A stretch of 64,000 bases of DNA, taken from Streptomyces sp. NRRL WC-3605 (GTDB taxonomy: Bacteria > Actinomycetota > Actinomycetes > Streptomycetales > Streptomycetaceae). Position numbers and translations under genes: made by a program. The DNA lies in contig NZ_LLZN01000038.1 in assembly GCF_001509795.1 (NCBI RefSeq), positions 62,001-126,000 on the forward strand, written 5' to 3'. How positions within the stretch are numbered: position 1 is the stretch's first letter; every line of letters begins with the position of its first letter. Shown here in pieces: positions 9,509-18,004 of this stretch. The notes below the pieces were generated by a model, which searched no databases, was not told the origin of the DNA, and worked only from the letters and a program-made list of their open reading frames with translations.

Positions 9509-9883
9509 ATGGCCAACACCGAGACCGCTCTGAAGGAATGCCTCGCGTCGATCGAGGGGGCGACCGGCGTCGCGCTCGTCGACTACACCAGCGGAATGGC
9601 CCTCGGCACCCTCGGCGGCAGCAAGACCTTCGACCTCAACGTCGCCGCCGCGGGCAACACCGACGTCATCCGGGCCAAGATGCGCACCATGGAGCACCTC
9701 GGCCTCAAGGGCGGCATCGAGGACATCCTGATCACCCTCAACGACCAGTACCACCTGATCCGGCTGCTCACCGGGCGCGGCGGCAACGGTCTCTTCATGT
9801 ACCTGGTGCTCGACGCCAAGCGCGCCAACCTGGCCATGGCCCGGCACCAGCTGAAGAAGATCGAGGAGGAGTTGGAGGTCTAG
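9509..9883 (+). CDS. Roadblock/LC7-like protein, last gene of module
   Basis: A compact 124-residue protein, paralogous to the first gene of the module (shared ALVDYTSGMALGTLGG and a DILITLNDQYHLIRLL strand). It begins ATG 9509 behind GAGAGGAAACC and ends 10 bases from the stop of the convergent membrane-protein gene. The fold is predicted to be the five-stranded roadblock sandwich with a C-terminal helix (ARHQLKKIEEELEV). In Streptomyces, related proteins occur in conservons with a sensor kinase, a DUF742 protein and a GTPase; none of those are here. Confidence 0.7.
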   Translation: MANTETALKECLASIEGATGVALVDYTSGMALGTLGGSKTFDLNVAAAGNTDVIRAKMRTMEHLGLKGGIEDILITLNDQYHLIRLLTGRGGNGLFMYLVLDAKRANLAMARHQLKKIEEELEV

Positions 9884-9893
9884 GGCACCCGCG

Positions 9894-10514
9894 TCACACG
9901 AGCGCCGCGGTGCGGCGGCGGGCCCCGCCCGGGGCCGCGTCGCCCGCGGCGACGCCGGTGGTGCGGAAGCCCTTCACGGCCTTGCCGGCCGGTCGGCCCG
10001 CGCGGGCGTCCAGCCAGTCGACCCGCACCCACAGCAGGACGCCCCCGGCCAGCTCACGGCGGCCCAGCCAGGCCGCCTTGAGCCACAGCCCCGCCCCGCA
10101 GCCCGCCAGCAGCAGCCCGCCGGCCACCGGCACCGCGAACGCGGAGGCCAGGGCGGCGACGAAGGCGAGCAGCAGCCACCAGCGGTGACCCCGGCGCCAG
10201 GCGCGTACGCTCACCGCCCGGTCCTGGAGCACGTCCTGCTTGGCGGCCCGCGCGGCCGGCCCGATCAGCGCGGCGTACCGTCCGCGGCGGACGTACGCGA
10301 CGACGGCGAGGGCGACGAGGAACAGCGCGGCCCCGGCGAGCCCGCCGATCCGGCGCCCCGTCAGACCCGGCACCAGCGCGCCGACACCGGCCGCGCACAC
10401 CCCGGCCCACCACAGCGGCGCGGCCCCGGCCCGTACGACGACGGCCACCCGAGCCAGCCCATGTCCTCCACCGCGCACCACGTTCAGCCTCCCGTCTCGT
10501 TGTCGTCCAGACAT
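9894..10514 (-). CDS. Membrane protein of unknown function
   Basis: A 206-residue protein with four clear hydrophobic stretches in two pairs: PLWWAGVCAAGVGALV and GLAGAALFLVALAVVAYV in the first half, WWLLLAFVAALASAFAV and AGGLLLAGCGAGLWL in the second, separated by a basic loop (RRGRYAALIGPAARAAKQ). The C-terminus is basic and soluble. ATG at 10514. No recognisable domain. It faces the roadblock module and may not be functionally linked to it. Confidence 0.65.
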   Translation of the reverse strand: MSGRQRDGRLNVVRGGGHGLARVAVVVRAGAAPLWWAGVCAAGVGALVPGLTGRRIGGLAGAALFLVALAVVAYVRRGRYAALIGPAARAAKQDVLQDRAVSVRAWRRGHRWWLLLAFVAALASAFAVPVAGGLLLAGCGAGLWLKAAWLGRRELAGGVLLWVRVDWLDARAGRPAGKAVKGFRTTGVAAGDAAPGGARRRTAALV

Positions 10515-10582
10515 CCGTGGCGGGCAGATTAGCCAGCCAACGTGAGACGAGCCTTAAGAACACCGGGAGCGCGGGGACCGGT

Positions 10583-11443
10583 TCACTCCACGAAGAGCCC
10601 TCGTGCCGCCGCCCGTGCGTCGAACTCCTCCAGACGCGCCTGGGCGTCCGGCAGGTCGTCGCACATGGCCTCCAGCAGGACCCGGCCCAGCAGCATCGGC
10701 GCGCACGCGGTGTCGAACGCGAGGCCGGTGCCGACGGCCGCGGGCAGCAGCAGGTCGGAGGCCCGGGCGACGGGCGCGAACGCGGAGTCCGCCACGGTCA
10801 CGACGGTCAGCCCGGCCTCCTTGGCGTAGGCCAGGGTGTCCACGACCTCGCGCGGGTGCCGGGGCAGGGCGAAGCAGAGCAGGGCGCTCGCCCCGGCGCG
10901 TACGGCGGCGTCGATCCGGTCGTGGAGCATGGTGCCGCCCTCGTCCAGCAGCCGGACGTCCGGATGCACCTTGGCGGCGAAGTACGCGAAGCCGTACGCC
11001 TGGGCGGCCGCGGCGCGCAGTCCGAGGACGGGCAGCGGGCGGGAGGCGGCGAGGACGTGCCCGGCGCGCTGCACGGGACGCGGGTCGGCGAGCGCCTCGG
11101 CCAGGTGCCGCAGGTTCTCGATCTCCGCCTCGACGGCCTGCTGGTACTCGTTGTACGAGCCGGTGTCCGGCGCGGGCTCGACGGGGGTGACCTCGCGCAG
11201 GTGCCGGCGCAGCGCCGGGTAGCCGTCGAAGCCGAGGGCGACGGCGAAGCGGGTCACGGACGGCTGGCTGACACCGGCCAGTTCGGCCAGCTCCACGCTG
11301 GACAGGAAGGGCACGTCGGCGGCCCGGCGCACCATGCTGTGCGCGATGCGCCGCTGGGTCGGTGTCAGCCGGTGCCCCTCGAACAGCGTCTGGAGCCGCG
11401 CGGCGGGACCGTCCGTCCCGGTCGTGTTCCTGTCGGCACTCAT
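10583..11443 (-). CDS. MurR/RpiR-family transcriptional regulator
   Basis: The 286-residue protein has an N-terminal helix-turn-helix (FLSSVELAELAGVSQPSVTRFAVALGFDGYPALRRHL, about residues 45-82) of the RpiR type followed by a SIS domain (residues ~120-270, e.g. PVLGLRAAAAQAYGFAYF and ASALLCFALPRHPREVVDTL). RpiR proteins sense phosphosugars or other small metabolites through the SIS domain. Its ATG at 11443 overlaps the stop of the upstream lyase gene (ATGA), so the regulator and the lyase are co-translated; autoregulation of the pair and recognition of the lyase substrate or product are natural inferences. Confidence 0.9.
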   Translation of the reverse strand: MSADRNTTGTDGPAARLQTLFEGHRLTPTQRRIAHSMVRRAADVPFLSSVELAELAGVSQPSVTRFAVALGFDGYPALRRHLREVTPVEPAPDTGSYNEYQQAVEAEIENLRHLAEALADPRPVQRAGHVLAASRPLPVLGLRAAAAQAYGFAYFAAKVHPDVRLLDEGGTMLHDRIDAAVRAGASALLCFALPRHPREVVDTLAYAKEAGLTVVTVADSAFAPVARASDLLLPAAVGTGLAFDTACAPMLLGRVLLEAMCDDLPDAQARLEEFDARAAARGLFVE

Positions 11444-12957
11444 GCCGCGCTTCCCCTCCAGAGATCGGTGAACCGGTCGAGCAGGGCCGCCGCCGCGGTC
11501 ACGTCGCCGGTCAGCGGACGGTCGGCCGGGTCGTCGTCGAGCACCGCCTCGGCCAGCGCCAGCGCCCGGCCCGCCGGCAGCGCGGGGTCGGGCCGCAGAT
11601 CGCGCTGGCGCAACGCCCGTACGGCGGAGACGAGTTCGCAGCCGACGACGAGACGGTACGCGTCGCACGCGCGCAGTGTCTGCCGGGCGGCGAGCGAGGC
11701 GAAGCTGGCCTGCTCCTCCACGCCCCGGGAGAGTACAGCGTGTCCGAGGGAGGCGGGGGCGGAGAACGCGCGCAGGTCGCCGAGGGCGGCCGCGGCGGCG
11801 TACTCCAGGATCATCACGCCGGACGCTGCGGGCGCGGGGTCGGCGAGGAAGGGCCGAAGGCGCGTGAACGCCGGTTCGTTGAGGGTCGACAGCCGGGACG
11901 TCGACAGCCGGGCGACCTGCATGAGCGCGAGCCGGAAGTGGTCGAGGGCGAGGGCGAGCTGCGCCTGGTAGAAGCCGCCGTGGTGGTAGGCGGCCATGTC
12001 CTCGGGGGAGATGAGGGGGTTCTCGGCGGCGGCGTTCATCTCCACCCCCAGCACCTGCTCCAGGGCGTCGGCGGCGTCGTGCGCCGGGCCGTGGATCTGG
12101 GGCAGGCAGCGGAAGCCGTACGGGTCCTGGATGCGGCCGAGCGGCGGGGTCGGCCGGTCGGCGGCGCCGACGAGCCGGCGCATCCGGCGGGCCACCTCCG
12201 CGGTGCCCCGGTGCGGCCGGGCGGCGTGGACGGGGGCGGCGTACGCCTCGTGGGAGCCGTCGACGGCGAGCAGGGAGAGGGCGGCGACGACCTCGGTGGC
12301 GCCGACGAGCCCGCGCAGCTCGTGCAGGGCGAGGGCGGCCTGGCCGAGGGTGAGGGCGTTGCTGCTGATGAACGCGAGGGCGTCGTTGTTGTCGAGCGGC
12401 AGCGGCGCGGGGGCGCCGGGGCCGCGCCAGGGGTGCTCGCCGGCGAGCGCGAGGCCGGCCTGGGCGAGGGCGGCGATGTCGCCGGTGCCGACGGAGCCGA
12501 ACTCGTTGACGACCGGGTGGGCGCCGCCCTCCAGCGCCTCGCACAGGGCGGTGACGACGCCGGGGCGCAGTCCGGCGCCGCCCGCGAGCAGCTGGTTGGC
12601 GCGTATGGCGAGCATGGCCCGCACCTGCCGGGCGGGCACCTCCGCGCCGATGGCACCGGCGTGGCTGCGCAGCAGCCGCAGCCCGTGCCCGGCGGCGGCC
12701 TCCGTGGGCACGGGCTCGTTGCGGTTGGCGCCGACCCCGGTGGAGCGGCCGTAGACCCGTCCGGTCGCGGCGATGAGACGGGCGGCGTCCCAGGACACCT
12801 CGACCCGCTTGAGCGCCTCGGGCGCGGGCACCGGGCGCGCGGCGCCGTCGGCGAGGAGCACGACGTCGGCCACGCCGAGCCCTGCCCCGTCGAGGACGAC
12901 CGGCCCGGCGTGCCCGGGGGCCGGTACACCCGGCAGGTCCACACACCGCGACCCCAT
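11440..12957 (-). CDS. Aromatic amino acid lyase (HAL/PAL) homologue with non-canonical MIO-forming segment
   Basis: The 505-residue protein has the overall plan of histidine/phenylalanine ammonia-lyases: VYGRSTGVGANRN (catalytic loop tyrosine, residue 69), NNDALAFISSNALT (Asn-loop), QDPYGFRCLPQIHG, NAAAENPLIS and GVEEQASFAS all align by eye with HutH motifs. The segment that should cyclise to the MIO electrophile, normally GSV-G-Ala-Ser-Gly-Asp, reads GSVGTGDIAAL at residues 154-164: one residue shorter and without Ala-Ser-Gly. Either it makes an unusual cofactor from Gly-Thr-Gly or it works without MIO. ATG 12957 follows GGGGAG. Calling it hutH would be premature; a standard HutH is presumably elsewhere in the genome. 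Confidence 0.85.
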   Translation of the reverse strand: MGSRCVDLPGVPAPGHAGPVVLDGAGLGVADVVLLADGAARPVPAPEALKRVEVSWDAARLIAATGRVYGRSTGVGANRNEPVPTEAAAGHGLRLLRSHAGAIGAEVPARQVRAMLAIRANQLLAGGAGLRPGVVTALCEALEGGAHPVVNEFGSVGTGDIAALAQAGLALAGEHPWRGPGAPAPLPLDNNDALAFISSNALTLGQAALALHELRGLVGATEVVAALSLLAVDGSHEAYAAPVHAARPHRGTAEVARRMRRLVGAADRPTPPLGRIQDPYGFRCLPQIHGPAHDAADALEQVLGVEMNAAAENPLISPEDMAAYHHGGFYQAQLALALDHFRLALMQVARLSTSRLSTLNEPAFTRLRPFLADPAPAASGVMILEYAAAAALGDLRAFSAPASLGHAVLSRGVEEQASFASLAARQTLRACDAYRLVVGCELVSAVRALRQRDLRPDPALPAGRALALAEAVLDDDPADRPLTGDVTAAAALLDRFTDLWRGSAA

Positions 12958-13000
12958 CGACCAGCACTCCCCTCACGCCTCTATTCAGCCAGGAAGAACT

Positions 13001-13018
13001 CTGCATGACACTATGCAG
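13001..13018. promoter_or_regulatory. Inverted repeat upstream of the lyase-regulator operon
   Basis: CTGCAT and ATGCAG form a perfect six-base inverted repeat with a six-base spacer, 44 bp upstream of the lyase start. A CTATTCA at 12981-12987 repeats one arm of the hutU operator. The location between two divergent genes suits an operator for the RpiR-type protein encoded downstream. Binding is inferred. Confidence 0.45.
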
Positions 13019-13137
13019 CCGGGCAAGGGAGGTCTCGTATCGCGGCCCGTACGTCGTGTGCCGCCCGGACGGCGGGCGGGGCTTCCCCCGTCGCGAGAGG
13101 GGGGTTGTCCCCAGTGCGTGAGGCCCCCGTCGCTCCC

Positions 13138-13149
13138 TACCGTGGGCGT
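13138..13149 (+). promoter_or_regulatory. -10 box of a leaderless transcript
   Basis: TACCGT at 13138-13143 lies six bases before the ATG at 13150, and no Shine-Dalgarno sequence is present. That spacing means transcription probably begins on the start codon itself. A clear -35 hexamer is not visible. Confidence 0.45.
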
Positions 13150-13590
13150 ATGACGGCAATGGACGCGCAGGGCCCCGAGCTCAAGAAGGAACTCGACGCC
13201 ACGCTGCAGGCCCGCAGGGAGCTGGGCGAGGAGTACGAGTCCGCGCTGGTCGACTCGTTCCTGGAGAAGGTCGACCAGCGCATCGACGGCGCGGTCGAGC
13301 GCCGGCTCCGCCGGCAGCTGGCCGAGCAGCAGATGACCGCGGCCCGGGGCGCCCGGTCGTCCCAGGCCACGGACAGCTGGGGCGAGCGCTTCGGGTTCGG
13401 CATCGTCTCGCTGGTCCTGGCGATCCCGCTGTCGGCGATCGGCGGCGGTATCGCCCATCTGCCGGGACTGCTGGCCGCCTGGGCCGGGATCGTCGGCGTG
13501 AACGTCGCCCAGGTCCTGCGCACCAACCCCGGGCTGTTCCGGGGCCGGCGTCACGGGTCCGGCAAGGGCGACGACGCCTGGGAGGACTGA
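13150..13590 (+). CDS. Small membrane protein with N-terminal coiled coil
   Basis: 146 residues. The first 70 are charged and helical (ELKKELDATLQARRELGEEYESALVDSFLEKVDQRIDGAVERRLRRQL) and probably form a coiled coil; two hydrophobic segments follow (FGFGIVSLVLAIPLSAIGGGIA and LPGLLAAWAGIVGVNVAQVL). The layout resembles conserved Streptomyces integral membrane proteins of unknown function. The ATG at 13150 is chosen from the leaderless promoter signature; ATG 13159 is an alternative. Divergent from the lyase operon. Confidence 0.7.
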   Translation: MTAMDAQGPELKKELDATLQARRELGEEYESALVDSFLEKVDQRIDGAVERRLRRQLAEQQMTAARGARSSQATDSWGERFGFGIVSLVLAIPLSAIGGGIAHLPGLLAAWAGIVGVNVAQVLRTNPGLFRGRRHGSGKGDDAWED

Positions 13591-13601
13591 GGAGATTTGT
13601 G

Positions 13602-13656
13602 CGCGGGGACCGCCGCACCCCCGTCACCGGGGGGCGGGACGACGGCGGTCCCCGCG
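13602..13656. terminator. Bidirectional stem-loop between convergent genes
   Basis: Fourteen-base perfect arms at 13602-13615 and 13643-13656 (core CGGGGACCGCCG) flank a 27-base loop that can itself fold. It lies 11 bases after the membrane-protein stop and serves the convergent cystathionine beta-synthase gene as well. The rest of the 325-bp gap up to 13915 contains no further feature I can support. Confidence 0.7.
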
Positions 13657-13915
13657 AGGGACGTCGACCGGGTCAGGGCCAGGTCTCACGTCCGGCGTCC
13701 ATGGAGGTCCGGGAGCCGCTCCGGAGGTCCTTGGACGTTCGGCGCCGGCTCGGGCGGGGAGCCGCTCCCGCCCGCCTGCCGACACCCATCAATGTGCCGG
13801 ACGCGTGTTAAGCGTGTGCTGCGTCGACGTGACACGCTCGTACCACTTCGGCGACGGTCGAGGCCGGCGGCCGCAGGTTCGCCGCCGGCCCGGCCCGTTC
13901 ACCGTGGATCCGCCG

Positions 13916-15304
13916 CTACTTCCCGCCCTTGGCCAGGAAGGCCAGCAGGTCCTGCCGGCTGATGACCCCGGTCGGCTTGCCCTCGACGAGCACGATCGCG
14001 GCGTCCGCGGCGCCCAGCACCGACATCAGGTCGCCGACCGGCTCGCCGGAGCCGACCTGCGGCAGCGGGGCCGACATGTGCTTCTCCAGCGGGTCCTCCA
14101 GCGAGGCCTTCTTGGTGAACAGCGCGTCCAGGAGCTCGCGCTCCACGACGGAGCCCACGACCTCGGCGGCCATGACGTCGGGGTGACCGGCGCCCGGCTT
14201 CACGATCGGCATCTGCGAGACGCCGTACTCGCGCAGCACCTCGATGGCCTCGCCGACCGTCTCGTCGGGGTGCATGTGGACGAGGGACGGGATGGCGCCG
14301 TGCTCCTTGTCGTTGAGGACGTCGGCGACGCGGGCGTTCGGGCCCTCGTCCTCCAGGAAGCCGTAGTCGGCCATCCACTCGTCGTTGAAGATCTTCGACA
14401 GGTAGCCGCGACCACTGTCCGGCAGGAGCACGACCACGACGTCGTCCGGGCCGAGCCGCTCGGCCACCCGCAGCGCGCCGACGACCGCCATGCCGCAGGA
14501 GCCGCCGACGAGCAGGCCCTCCTCCTTGGCGAGGCGACGGGTCATCTGGAAGGAGTCCTTGTCGGACACCGGCACGATCTCGTCGGCGACGGTCCGGTCG
14601 TAGGCGCTCGGCCAGAAGTCCTCACCGACGCCCTCGACCAGGTACGGCCGGCCGGAGCCGCCGGAGTAGACCGAGCCCTCGGGGTCGGCGCCGATGACCT
14701 TCACCTTGCCGTCGCTGACGTCCTTCAGGTAGCGGCCGGTGCCGGAGATGGTGCCGCCGGTGCCGACGCCCGCCACGAAGTGGGTGATCTTCCCCTCGGT
14801 CTGCTCCCACAGCTCGGGGCCGGTCGAGTGGTAGTGGGAGAGCGGGTTGTTCGGGTTGGAGTACTGGTCCGGCTTCCACGCCCCGGGCGTCTCGCGCACC
14901 AGCCGGTCGGAGACGTTGTAGTACGAGTCGGGGTGCTCGGGGTCCACGGCGGTCGGGCAGACGACGACCTCGGCGCCGTACGCGCGCAGCACGTTGATCT
15001 TGTCGGTGCTCACCTTGTCGGGGCACACGAAGATGCACTTGTACCCCTTCTGCTGGGCCACGATGGCCAGCCCGACACCGGTGTTGCCGCTGGTGGGCTC
15101 GACGATGGTGCCCCCGGGCTTCAGCTCCCCGCTCTGCTCCGCCGCCTCGATCATGCGCAGGGCGATGCGGTCCTTCACGGAACCGCCCGGGTTGAAGTAC
15201 TCGACCTTGGCCAGGACGGTGGCCTGGATGCCCTTGGTCACGTGGTTGAGCCTCACCAGCGGGGTGTTGCCGACGAGGCTGATCATCGAGTCGTGGAAAT
15301 GCAC
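13916..15304 (-). CDS. Cystathionine beta-synthase with C-terminal CBS pair
   Basis: A fold-type II PLP enzyme of 462 residues that condenses serine and homocysteine in the transsulfuration route. SVKDRIALRMI carries the PLP lysine, PTSGNTGVGLA binds the substrate carboxylate, and GVGTGGTISGTGRYLK binds phosphate. The C-terminal 130 residues (HPDETVGEAIEVLREYGVSQMPIV ... GEPVGDLMSVLGAADAAIVL) are two CBS motifs, as in the regulated eukaryotic-like enzyme, which can respond to adenosyl ligands. GTG 15304 follows CCGGAG by six bases; an earlier TTG is possible. Cysteine synthases lack the CBS tail, so the call is firm. Confidence 0.93.
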   Translation of the reverse strand: MHFHDSMISLVGNTPLVRLNHVTKGIQATVLAKVEYFNPGGSVKDRIALRMIEAAEQSGELKPGGTIVEPTSGNTGVGLAIVAQQKGYKCIFVCPDKVSTDKINVLRAYGAEVVVCPTAVDPEHPDSYYNVSDRLVRETPGAWKPDQYSNPNNPLSHYHSTGPELWEQTEGKITHFVAGVGTGGTISGTGRYLKDVSDGKVKVIGADPEGSVYSGGSGRPYLVEGVGEDFWPSAYDRTVADEIVPVSDKDSFQMTRRLAKEEGLLVGGSCGMAVVGALRVAERLGPDDVVVVLLPDSGRGYLSKIFNDEWMADYGFLEDEGPNARVADVLNDKEHGAIPSLVHMHPDETVGEAIEVLREYGVSQMPIVKPGAGHPDVMAAEVVGSVVERELLDALFTKKASLEDPLEKHMSAPLPQVGSGEPVGDLMSVLGAADAAIVLVEGKPTGVISRQDLLAFLAKGGK

Positions 15305-15462
15305 CGTTGTCTCCGGATGCTGCAAAAGATGCGGTCGTGGTGTTCCGCCAGCCTATGGCCTGCACGAGACCCGTGAAGGTCGTTCACTCGCCGTGGGGAT
15401 TGGGCCACCGTCCGTGCGGGGCAAGCAGTTGATGTACGGCTACGAGGAGGTGGCGGCGACGC

Positions 15463-16503
15463 ATGACGAGCATGTCCAGGGCACGGGTGGCCCGACGGAT
15501 CGCGGCGGGCGCCGCGTACGGCGGGGGCGGTATCGGCCTGGCGGGCGCGGCGACCGTCGGCCTGCTGCTCGCCGAGGTGCGGATGGCCAGGCGCCACGTC
15601 GGCAACGGCTCGACCAACCACGTCCCGAACGCCGACGGCCGCTACGGCCGCCTCTACGACGCCCCGGGCGAGACCGCGCTGCGCCTGACGCTGCTGGGCG
15701 ACTCGACCGCCGCCGGGCAGGGCGTGCACCGGGCGGGGCAGACCCCGGGGGCACTGCTGGCGTCGGGGCTGGCCGCGGTGGCGGAACGCCCGGTGGTGCT
15801 GCGCAACGTGGCGCTGCCGGGGGCCCGGTCCGACGATCTGGACCGCCAGGTGGCCCTGGTGCTCGCCGACCCCGCCGCGCCGCCCGACATCTGCGTGATC
15901 ATGGTCGGCGCCAACGACGTCACCCACCGGATGCCGCCGACGCGCTCGGTACGGCACCTGTCCTCGGCGGTCCGGCGGCTGCGCACGGCCGGCGCGGAGG
16001 TCGTCGTCGGCACCTGTCCCGACCTGGGCACGATCGAGCCGGTGCAGCAGCCGCTGCGCTGGCTGGCCCGGCGCGCCTCGCGCCAGCTGGCGGCCGCCCA
16101 GACCATCGGGGTGGTCGAGCAGGGCGGGCGCACGGTGTCGCTGGGCGACCTGCTGGGCCCGGAGTTCGAGGCGAACCCGCGGGAGCTGTTCGGGCCCGAC
16201 CACTACCACCCCTCCGCGGAGGGCTACGCGACCGCGGCGATGGCGGTCCTGCCGACCCTGTGCGCGGCGCTCGGTCTGTGGCCGGCGGACGAGGAGCGCC
16301 CCGACGTCACCCGCCGCGAGGGCTTCCTGCCGGTCGCCCGGGCCGCCGCCGAGGCCGCGTCGGAGGCCGGTACGGAGGTCACGGCGGCGATGCCGACCGG
16401 GCCGAAGGGGCCCTGGGCACTGCTCAAGCGCCGGCGCAGGCGCAGGCTGGGAGAGGCGGAACCGTCGCCGGCCGGGCAGGCCGGTGTACGGGAGGCCCCG
16501 TGA
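15463..16503 (+). CDS. SGNH/GDSL-family hydrolase, membrane-anchored or secreted
   Basis: The 346-residue protein begins with a hydrophobic segment (IAAGAAYGGGGIGLAGAATVGLLLAEV, residues ~12-40), then an SGNH hydrolase domain: LLGDSTAAGQGV (block I nucleophile Ser), VGANDVTHR (block III Asn) and FGPDHYHPSAEGY (block V Asp-His). The tail (about 60 residues) is basic and ends in a KRRRRRR cluster, not typical of secreted esterases and suggesting a cytoplasmic or membrane-apposed C-terminus. ATG 15463 with GAGGAGG upstream. Substrate is likely an ester or acyl group on lipid or carbohydrate; not determinable. Confidence 0.85.
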   Translation: MTSMSRARVARRIAAGAAYGGGGIGLAGAATVGLLLAEVRMARRHVGNGSTNHVPNADGRYGRLYDAPGETALRLTLLGDSTAAGQGVHRAGQTPGALLASGLAAVAERPVVLRNVALPGARSDDLDRQVALVLADPAAPPDICVIMVGANDVTHRMPPTRSVRHLSSAVRRLRTAGAEVVVGTCPDLGTIEPVQQPLRWLARRASRQLAAAQTIGVVEQGGRTVSLGDLLGPEFEANPRELFGPDHYHPSAEGYATAAMAVLPTLCAALGLWPADEERPDVTRREGFLPVARAAAEAASEAGTEVTAAMPTGPKGPWALLKRRRRRRLGEAEPSPAGQAGVREAP

Positions 16504-16565
16504 GTCACGGTCGCCCCGTGAGCCACACGGCGGCGCTGTGAGCCACACGGCGGCACCGTGAACCA
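16500..16565. repeat. Short tandem repeat after the SGNH hydrolase gene
   Basis: A unit starting GTGAGCCACACGGCGGC is repeated at 16518 and 16538 with 20-bp period; a degenerate copy begins at 16500, overlapping the stop codon, and a partial one at 16558. It lies directly before the probable TetR-type operator of the thiolase gene. A replication-slippage origin is likely. Confidence 0.6.
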
Positions 16566-16579
16566 AGCAAGCGCTTAGA
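16566..16579. promoter_or_regulatory. Candidate TetR-family (FadR/KstR2-like) operator upstream of thiolase
   Basis: AGCAAGCGCTTAGA contains the palindrome AAGCGCTT and fits the CAAGnnCTTG-type boxes bound by TetR regulators of fatty-acid and sterol catabolism in actinobacteria, with one mismatch in the right half. It is about 155 bp upstream of the thiolase start. Assignment is by resemblance only. Confidence 0.35.
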
Positions 16580-16734
16580 CAATTGCGGTCAGGGTCACAC
16601 CCCGATACCCGTGACCCTCCGGGTACGGACGGGTAACTTCCCTCACAGCCCTGCCCGACCCACCGGTACGCGCACCCTCCGCCGGCGCCCCCGCAACGAG
16701 GCGCCGCGCGCCGCGCCCTTCGACTGGAGCCGTG

Positions 16735-17955
16735 ATGCCCGAAGCCGTCATCGTCTCGACCGCCCGCTCCCCCATCGGCCGCGCCTTCAAGGGCTCCCTG
16801 AAGGACCTCCGTCCCGACGACCTCACCGCCACGATCATCCAGGCCGCCCTCGCCAAGGTGCCCGAGCTGGACCCGCGCGACATCGACGACCTGATGCTCG
16901 GCTGCGGTCTGCCCGGCGGCGAGCAGGGCAACAACCTCGGCCGGATCGTCGCCGTGCAGATGGGGATGGACCACCTGCCGGGCTGCACGATCACCCGTTA
17001 CTGTTCCTCGTCGCTGCAGACGAGCCGGATGGCCCTGCACGCCATCAAGGCCGGCGAGGGCGACGTCTTCATCTCGGCCGGCGTCGAGATGGTCTCCCGC
17101 TTCACCAAGGGCAACTCCGACTCCCTGCCCGACACGCACAACCCGTTCTTCGCGGAGGCCGAGGCCCGCACCGCCGACGTCGCCCAGCAGGAGGGCACCA
17201 CCTGGCACGACCCGCGCGAGGACGGCCTGGTACCGGACGCCTACATCGCGATGGGCCAGACCGCCGAGAACCTGGCCCGCTGGAAGGGCGTCACCCGGCA
17301 GGACATGGACGAGTTCGGCGTCCGCTCGCAGAACCTCGCCGAGGAAGCCATCAAGAACGGCTTCTGGGAGCGCGAGATCACCCCGGTGACCCTCCCCGAC
17401 GGCACCGTGGTCAGCAAGGACGACGGCCCCCGCGCGGGCGTCACCCTGGAGGGCGTGCAGGGCCTCAAGCCCGTCTTCCGCCCCGACGGCCTGGTCACCG
17501 CCGGCAACTGCTGCCCGCTGAACGACGGTGCCGCCGCCGTCGTCATCATGTCGGACACCAAGGCCCGCGAGCTCGGCCTCACCCCGCTCGCCCGCATCGT
17601 CTCCACCGGTGTCTCGGGCCTGTCCCCCGAGATCATGGGCCTCGGCCCGGTCGAGGCGTCCCAGCAGGCGCTGCGCCGCGCCGGCCTGGGCATCGACGAC
17701 ATCGACCTGGTCGAGATCAACGAGGCGTTCGCCGCCCAGGTGATCCCCTCCTACCGCGACCTCGGCATCCCGCTGGAGAAGCTGAACGTCAACGGCGGCG
17801 CCATCGCGGTCGGCCACCCCTTCGGCATGACCGGCGCCCGCATCACCGGCACGCTCATCAACTCCCTGCAGTTCCACGACAAGCAGTTCGGTCTGGAGAC
17901 GATGTGCGTGGGCGGCGGCCAGGGCATGGCCATGGTCATCGAGCGCCTCAGCTGA
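16735..17955 (+). CDS. Acetyl-CoA C-acyltransferase (thiolase)
   Basis: 406 residues, a complete thiolase. [11 protein letters not shown] carries the acyl-accepting cysteine, [11 protein letters not shown] the catalytic histidine and [14 protein letters not shown] the second cysteine; NEAFAAQ is also present. It could cleave 3-ketoacyl-CoA in beta-oxidation or condense acetyl-CoA; no hydratase/dehydrogenase partner is adjacent. ATG 16735 follows CTGGAG; a GTG immediately upstream at 16732 is in frame but less likely. Monocistronic: a strong terminator follows. A TetR-like box upstream suggests fatty-acid-responsive control. Confidence 0.92.
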   Translation: MPEAVIVSTARSPIGRAFKGSLKDLRPDDLTATIIQAALAKVPELDPRDIDDLMLGCGLPGGEQGNNLGRIVAVQMGMDHLPGCTITRYCSSSLQTSRMALHAIKAGEGDVFISAGVEMVSRFTKGNSDSLPDTHNPFFAEAEARTADVAQQEGTTWHDPREDGLVPDAYIAMGQTAENLARWKGVTRQDMDEFGVRSQNLAEEAIKNGFWEREITPVTLPDGTVVSKDDGPRAGVTLEGVQGLKPVFRPDGLVTAGNCCPLNDGAAAVVIMSDTKARELGLTPLARIVSTGVSGLSPEIMGLGPVEASQQALRRAGLGIDDIDLVEINEAFAAQVIPSYRDLGIPLEKLNVNGGAIAVGHPFGMTGARITGTLINSLQFHDKQFGLETMCVGGGQGMAMVIERLS

Positions 17956-18004
17956 CCCCGTCGGCGACCCCTGCGTAGTCGCCTCACGACCGAGTGTGAG
18001 CCGT

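Noticed and set aside
11440..12957. Calling this gene hutH
   Set aside because: The MIO-forming Ala-Ser-Gly triad is absent and the hut operon is elsewhere; the product may not be a histidase.
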